Below are positions 5,630 to 7,101 of a stretch of DNA of 7,101 bases, in pieces (the first letter of the stretch is position 1; each line of letters begins with the position of its first letter). The DNA lies in the NCBI GenBank assembly GCA_002254975.1, contig NJEB01000069.1, positions 1-7,101 of the forward strand, in the 5' to 3' direction. The translations under genes were made by a program, and so were the position numbers. This DNA is from Candidatus Hecatellales archaeon ex4484_218. Its GTDB lineage: Archaea; Thermoproteota; Bathyarchaeia; Hecatellales; Hecatellaceae. Below the pieces are notes generated by a model. The model saw only the letters and a list, made by a program, of their open reading frames with translations. It did no database searches and was not told the DNA's origin.

Positions 5630-5795
5630 ATGAAACTAATTCTTGTTAAAAAAACATCTGATGAGTTAAGGTTTGAAGTTCAAGGTGAAGACCATACTTT
5701 GCTAAATTTACTTCAAAAAACTCTTTTAGAGGATGATGGGGTTTTGATTTAGGAAAAGTTTTGAGAAAGCTGTTAAGGAGTGGGAGAAAAAATAA
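5630..5795 (+). pseudogene. rpoL: RNA polymerase subunit L (Rpo11/Rpb11), internal deletion and frame change
   Basis: RpoL forms the assembly platform of archaeal RNA polymerase with RpoD and should be essential. From ATG 5630 the frame reads MKLILVKKTSDELRFEVQ and then GEDHTLLNLLQKTLLEDDG, ending VLI and TAG at 5750-5752, only 40 residues. The GEDHT-x-x-N-x-L signature and the following Leu/Asp run are unmistakable RpoL. The next expected block (A-A-Y, then H-P-L, then the second strand and the EAL-x-x-A helix) is absent. Instead a second frame from 5748 gives FRKSFEKAVKEWEKK and TAA at 5793-5795, which looks like the C-terminal helix of the same protein. Typical length is about 90-100 residues, so roughly 35-40 codons are missing and the frame shifts at the join. 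A GGGG at 5614-5617, overlapping the csl4 stop, serves as ribosome-binding site. Alternatives are an assembly collapse, or a real remnant with an intact copy elsewhere. Confidence 0.75.
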
Positions 5796-5803
5796 AGCTT
5801 ACT

Positions 5804-6349
5804 TTAATCCACTATTTTTAAGATTTCTTCTAGGTTTGTTATTTTTGCTTTATAAAATGTTTTCATGTAGTTTAATCCCCATTCATGGTCTTGTTGGGTA
5901 AAAGCCTCAACACAATCCTCAGGAATCCAAACCTCGTAACCTAGAAGATAAGCATCACATGCCGTATGTTTTACACAACAATTTGTATGAAGACCTGTCA
6001 AAATTAGAATATTAATTTTAAGTTCTCTAAGTAAAAGTTCAAGGTCTGTTTGGTAAAATCCACTATACCTTCTTTTAGGAATAACATAATCTTTAGGTTG
6101 AGGTTTTAATTCTTCAATAACTTTTGCTCCTTCCGTTCCAGCAACCGCATGAGGACCCCAAATATCAAACTCTTTATCAACATCGGGTAGGTGTGCATCA
6201 TTAAGATAGATACATGGAATATTTTTTTCACGAGCTTTTTCAAGTAAACGTTTAATGTTAGGAATTATTTTGGAGGCTCTTTCACATTTTAAAGCACCTT
6301 TAACAAAATCATTTAACATATCAATAACCAAAACAGCAAAATTAGCCAT
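5804..6349 (-). CDS. Cysteine hydrolase, isochorismatase/nicotinamidase family
   Basis: The 181 residues form a complete isochorismatase-like hydrolase, cytosolic with no signal peptide. The catalytic triad of the family can be placed: Asp10 in VLVIDMLNDF (6-15), Lys92 in PKRRYSGF (91-98) and Cys125 in LTGLHTNCCVKHTACDAYLL (117-136). A metal site typical of nicotinamidases is suggested by Asp51 and His53 in LNDAHLPDVDKEFDIWGPHA, with His67 in the same stretch. The WGPHAVAGTEGAKVIEEL block at 64-81 is also closer to nicotinamidases than to other branches. It may turn nicotinamide into nicotinate for NAD salvage, but substrate cannot be fixed from sequence, so no symbol is given. ATG 6349 is preceded by GGAGG on the minus strand (6358-6362). 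Only 19 bases separate it from the fen stop, so the two are probably co-transcribed. It ends 8 bases from the rpoL remnant on the other strand. Confidence 0.88.
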   Translation of the reverse strand: MANFAVLVIDMLNDFVKGALKCERASKIIPNIKRLLEKAREKNIPCIYLNDAHLPDVDKEFDIWGPHAVAGTEGAKVIEELKPQPKDYVIPKRRYSGFYQTDLELLLRELKINILILTGLHTNCCVKHTACDAYLLGYEVWIPEDCVEAFTQQDHEWGLNYMKTFYKAKITNLEEILKIVD

Positions 6350-6368
6350 AATCTAAACCTCCAAAAAC

Positions 6369-7101
6369 TTATCCAAACCAAGCCTCTAGTTTTCCTTCAG
6401 CTTTAGTTTCCTTATAGGCTGCAACCATTTTTTCTAGGGCTTTTCTAACCCTATCCTCTGAAAAATCTCTTTCACCACACAAAAATTTAACAACACCCTC
6501 AACATCCGGAGGTTTCCATTCAAGCTTATAATCATCAGTAACCTCCGGTTTTAGGAAAATTTCCCTAATTTTTGCTGGTTCCTCTGGAAATTTTGCTTCT
6601 GGAAGTTTGATTAAAGCTTTTTCTAAGCATCCATTTTCCTTGATAAGTTTTAAGGCTGTTTTTGGACCAACACCTTTAACCCCATCAGGATTAAAATCTG
6701 TTCCTATCAAAATTCCAACATCAATCAATTGTTCACGAGATATACCTAACTCGTTTAGGACTTGGTTTAACTCAACAATTTCAGGATTAACTTCAACATA
6801 GGCTTTTTTTCTAGGAAGTTTTCTTTTCCCTGTTATGGTTAGGTTTCTAACAAGTCTAGGTGCACCAAAAAGCAGAGAATCATAATCTTGGCTTGCTGTT
6901 GCCCAAACATCATTTTTCATAGCTAAATATGCTGCTTGAGCCTCACCTTCAGAAGGTGCTTGAACCCAAGGTATCCCCATTAAACTTAACAATCGTTTCG
7001 CATCCTCAACCATCGAATCCTCCAATCTAGAGGTCATTTGAGCATAAATTCTTGCCTCTTCAAGGTCACCTCTTCTTAAAGCCTCCTCATATTTTACAGC
7101 A
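6369..7101 (-). CDS. fen: Flap endonuclease FEN-1, C-terminal two thirds
   Basis: FEN-1 cuts 5' flaps during Okazaki fragment maturation and repair, working with PCNA. The frame is open to the right edge: 21 further codons ([20 protein letters not shown] and a Gln) precede Met at 7037, so that Met is internal and the true start lies outside the window. Counting from that Met, catalytic acidic residues are in [14 protein letters not shown] (26-39) and [14 protein letters not shown] (48-61), and the helix-hairpin-helix with its metal-binding Asp is [20 protein letters not shown] (112-131). The C-terminus ends GKLEAWFG, a PCNA-interacting peptide of the L-x-x-[FW]-F type, although the usual first Gln is Glu. 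All visible active-site residues are kept and the visible part matches the family without gaps. Followed closely by the cysteine hydrolase gene. Confidence 0.94.
   Translation of the reverse strand, partial: AVKYEEALRRGDLEEARIYAQMTSRLEDSMVEDAKRLLSLMGIPWVQAPSEGEAQAAYLAMKNDVWATASQDYDSLLFGAPRLVRNLTITGKRKLPRKKAYVEVNPEIVELNQVLNELGISREQLIDVGILIGTDFNPDGVKGVGPKTALKLIKENGCLEKALIKLPEAKFPEEPAKIREIFLKPEVTDDYKLEWKPPDVEGVVKFLCGERDFSEDRVRKALEKMVAAYKETKAEGKLEAWFG

Noticed and set aside
5740..5765. Programmed frameshift joining the two rpoL pieces
   Set aside because: A frameshift alone would yield about 55 residues and still lack the A-A-Y and H-P-L middle of RpoL, so missing sequence rather than recoding is needed to explain the structure.
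6607..6801. Plus-strand open frame inside fen
   Set aside because: It is antisense to the conserved helix-hairpin-helix of FEN-1 and has no support of its own.
7035..7037. Met codon as the true start of FEN-1
   Set aside because: The frame continues upstream to the window edge with a peptide typical of FEN-1 just before this Met, so the Met is internal.

Overview
The window is archaeal, and all the genes are core archaeal information-processing or nucleotide genes rather than accessory cargo. The evidence is RNA polymerase subunits RpoF and RpoL, ribosomal protein L10e, the exosome subunit Csl4, the diphthamide enzyme Dph2, DUF655, a HemK2/Mtq2-type methylase and a FEN-1 flap endonuclease, with TATA-type promoters and GGAGG ribosome-binding sites. 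The DNA is strongly AT-rich. The dCTP deaminase resembles the Sulfolobus type and the L10e N-terminus resembles TACK-type proteins as I remember them, so a TACK lineage such as a Bathyarchaeia-like archaeon is my best guess. That placement is inference only.

Layout. Positions 1-2473 (+) carry the classic archaeal cluster rpoF (3' end only), DUF655, ksgA and hemK2. The ksgA-hemK2 gap is filled by the wreck of a nitroreductase. dcd lies on the minus strand (2470-2991), tail-to-tail with hemK2 with a 4-base overlap. A divergent promoter region (2992-3093) separates dcd from rpl10e (+). Next comes dph2 fused to a METTL5-like methyltransferase, then csl4 (ATGA overlap), then a broken rpoL. From 5804 to the right edge, a minus-strand pair reads from the edge inward: fen (5' end cut by the window), then a cysteine hydrolase of the isochorismatase/nicotinamidase family.

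Shared theme. Most plus-strand genes make or modify the transcription and translation machinery: 16S rRNA dimethylation (KsgA), release-factor glutamine methylation (HemK2), rRNA adenine methylation (METTL5-like, predicted), EF-2 diphthamide (Dph2), the large-subunit protein L10e, RNA turnover (Csl4) and RNA polymerase (RpoF, RpoL).

Most worth a second look. Three genes seem to have lost internal coding sequence: the nitroreductase (two frames), dph2 (its C-terminal domain with the third iron-sulfur cysteine is gone and the frame runs straight into the methyltransferase), and rpoL (the middle is gone and the C-terminal helix is in another frame). RpoL should be essential, so either other copies exist, or the genome is decaying, or the assembly has collapsed at these points. 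Two enzymes also have altered active-site motifs: KsgA has SPPY where N-[ILP]-P-Y is usual, and Dcd has Ala where the catalytic Glu is expected. No CRISPR array, insertion sequence, tRNA or rRNA was seen.
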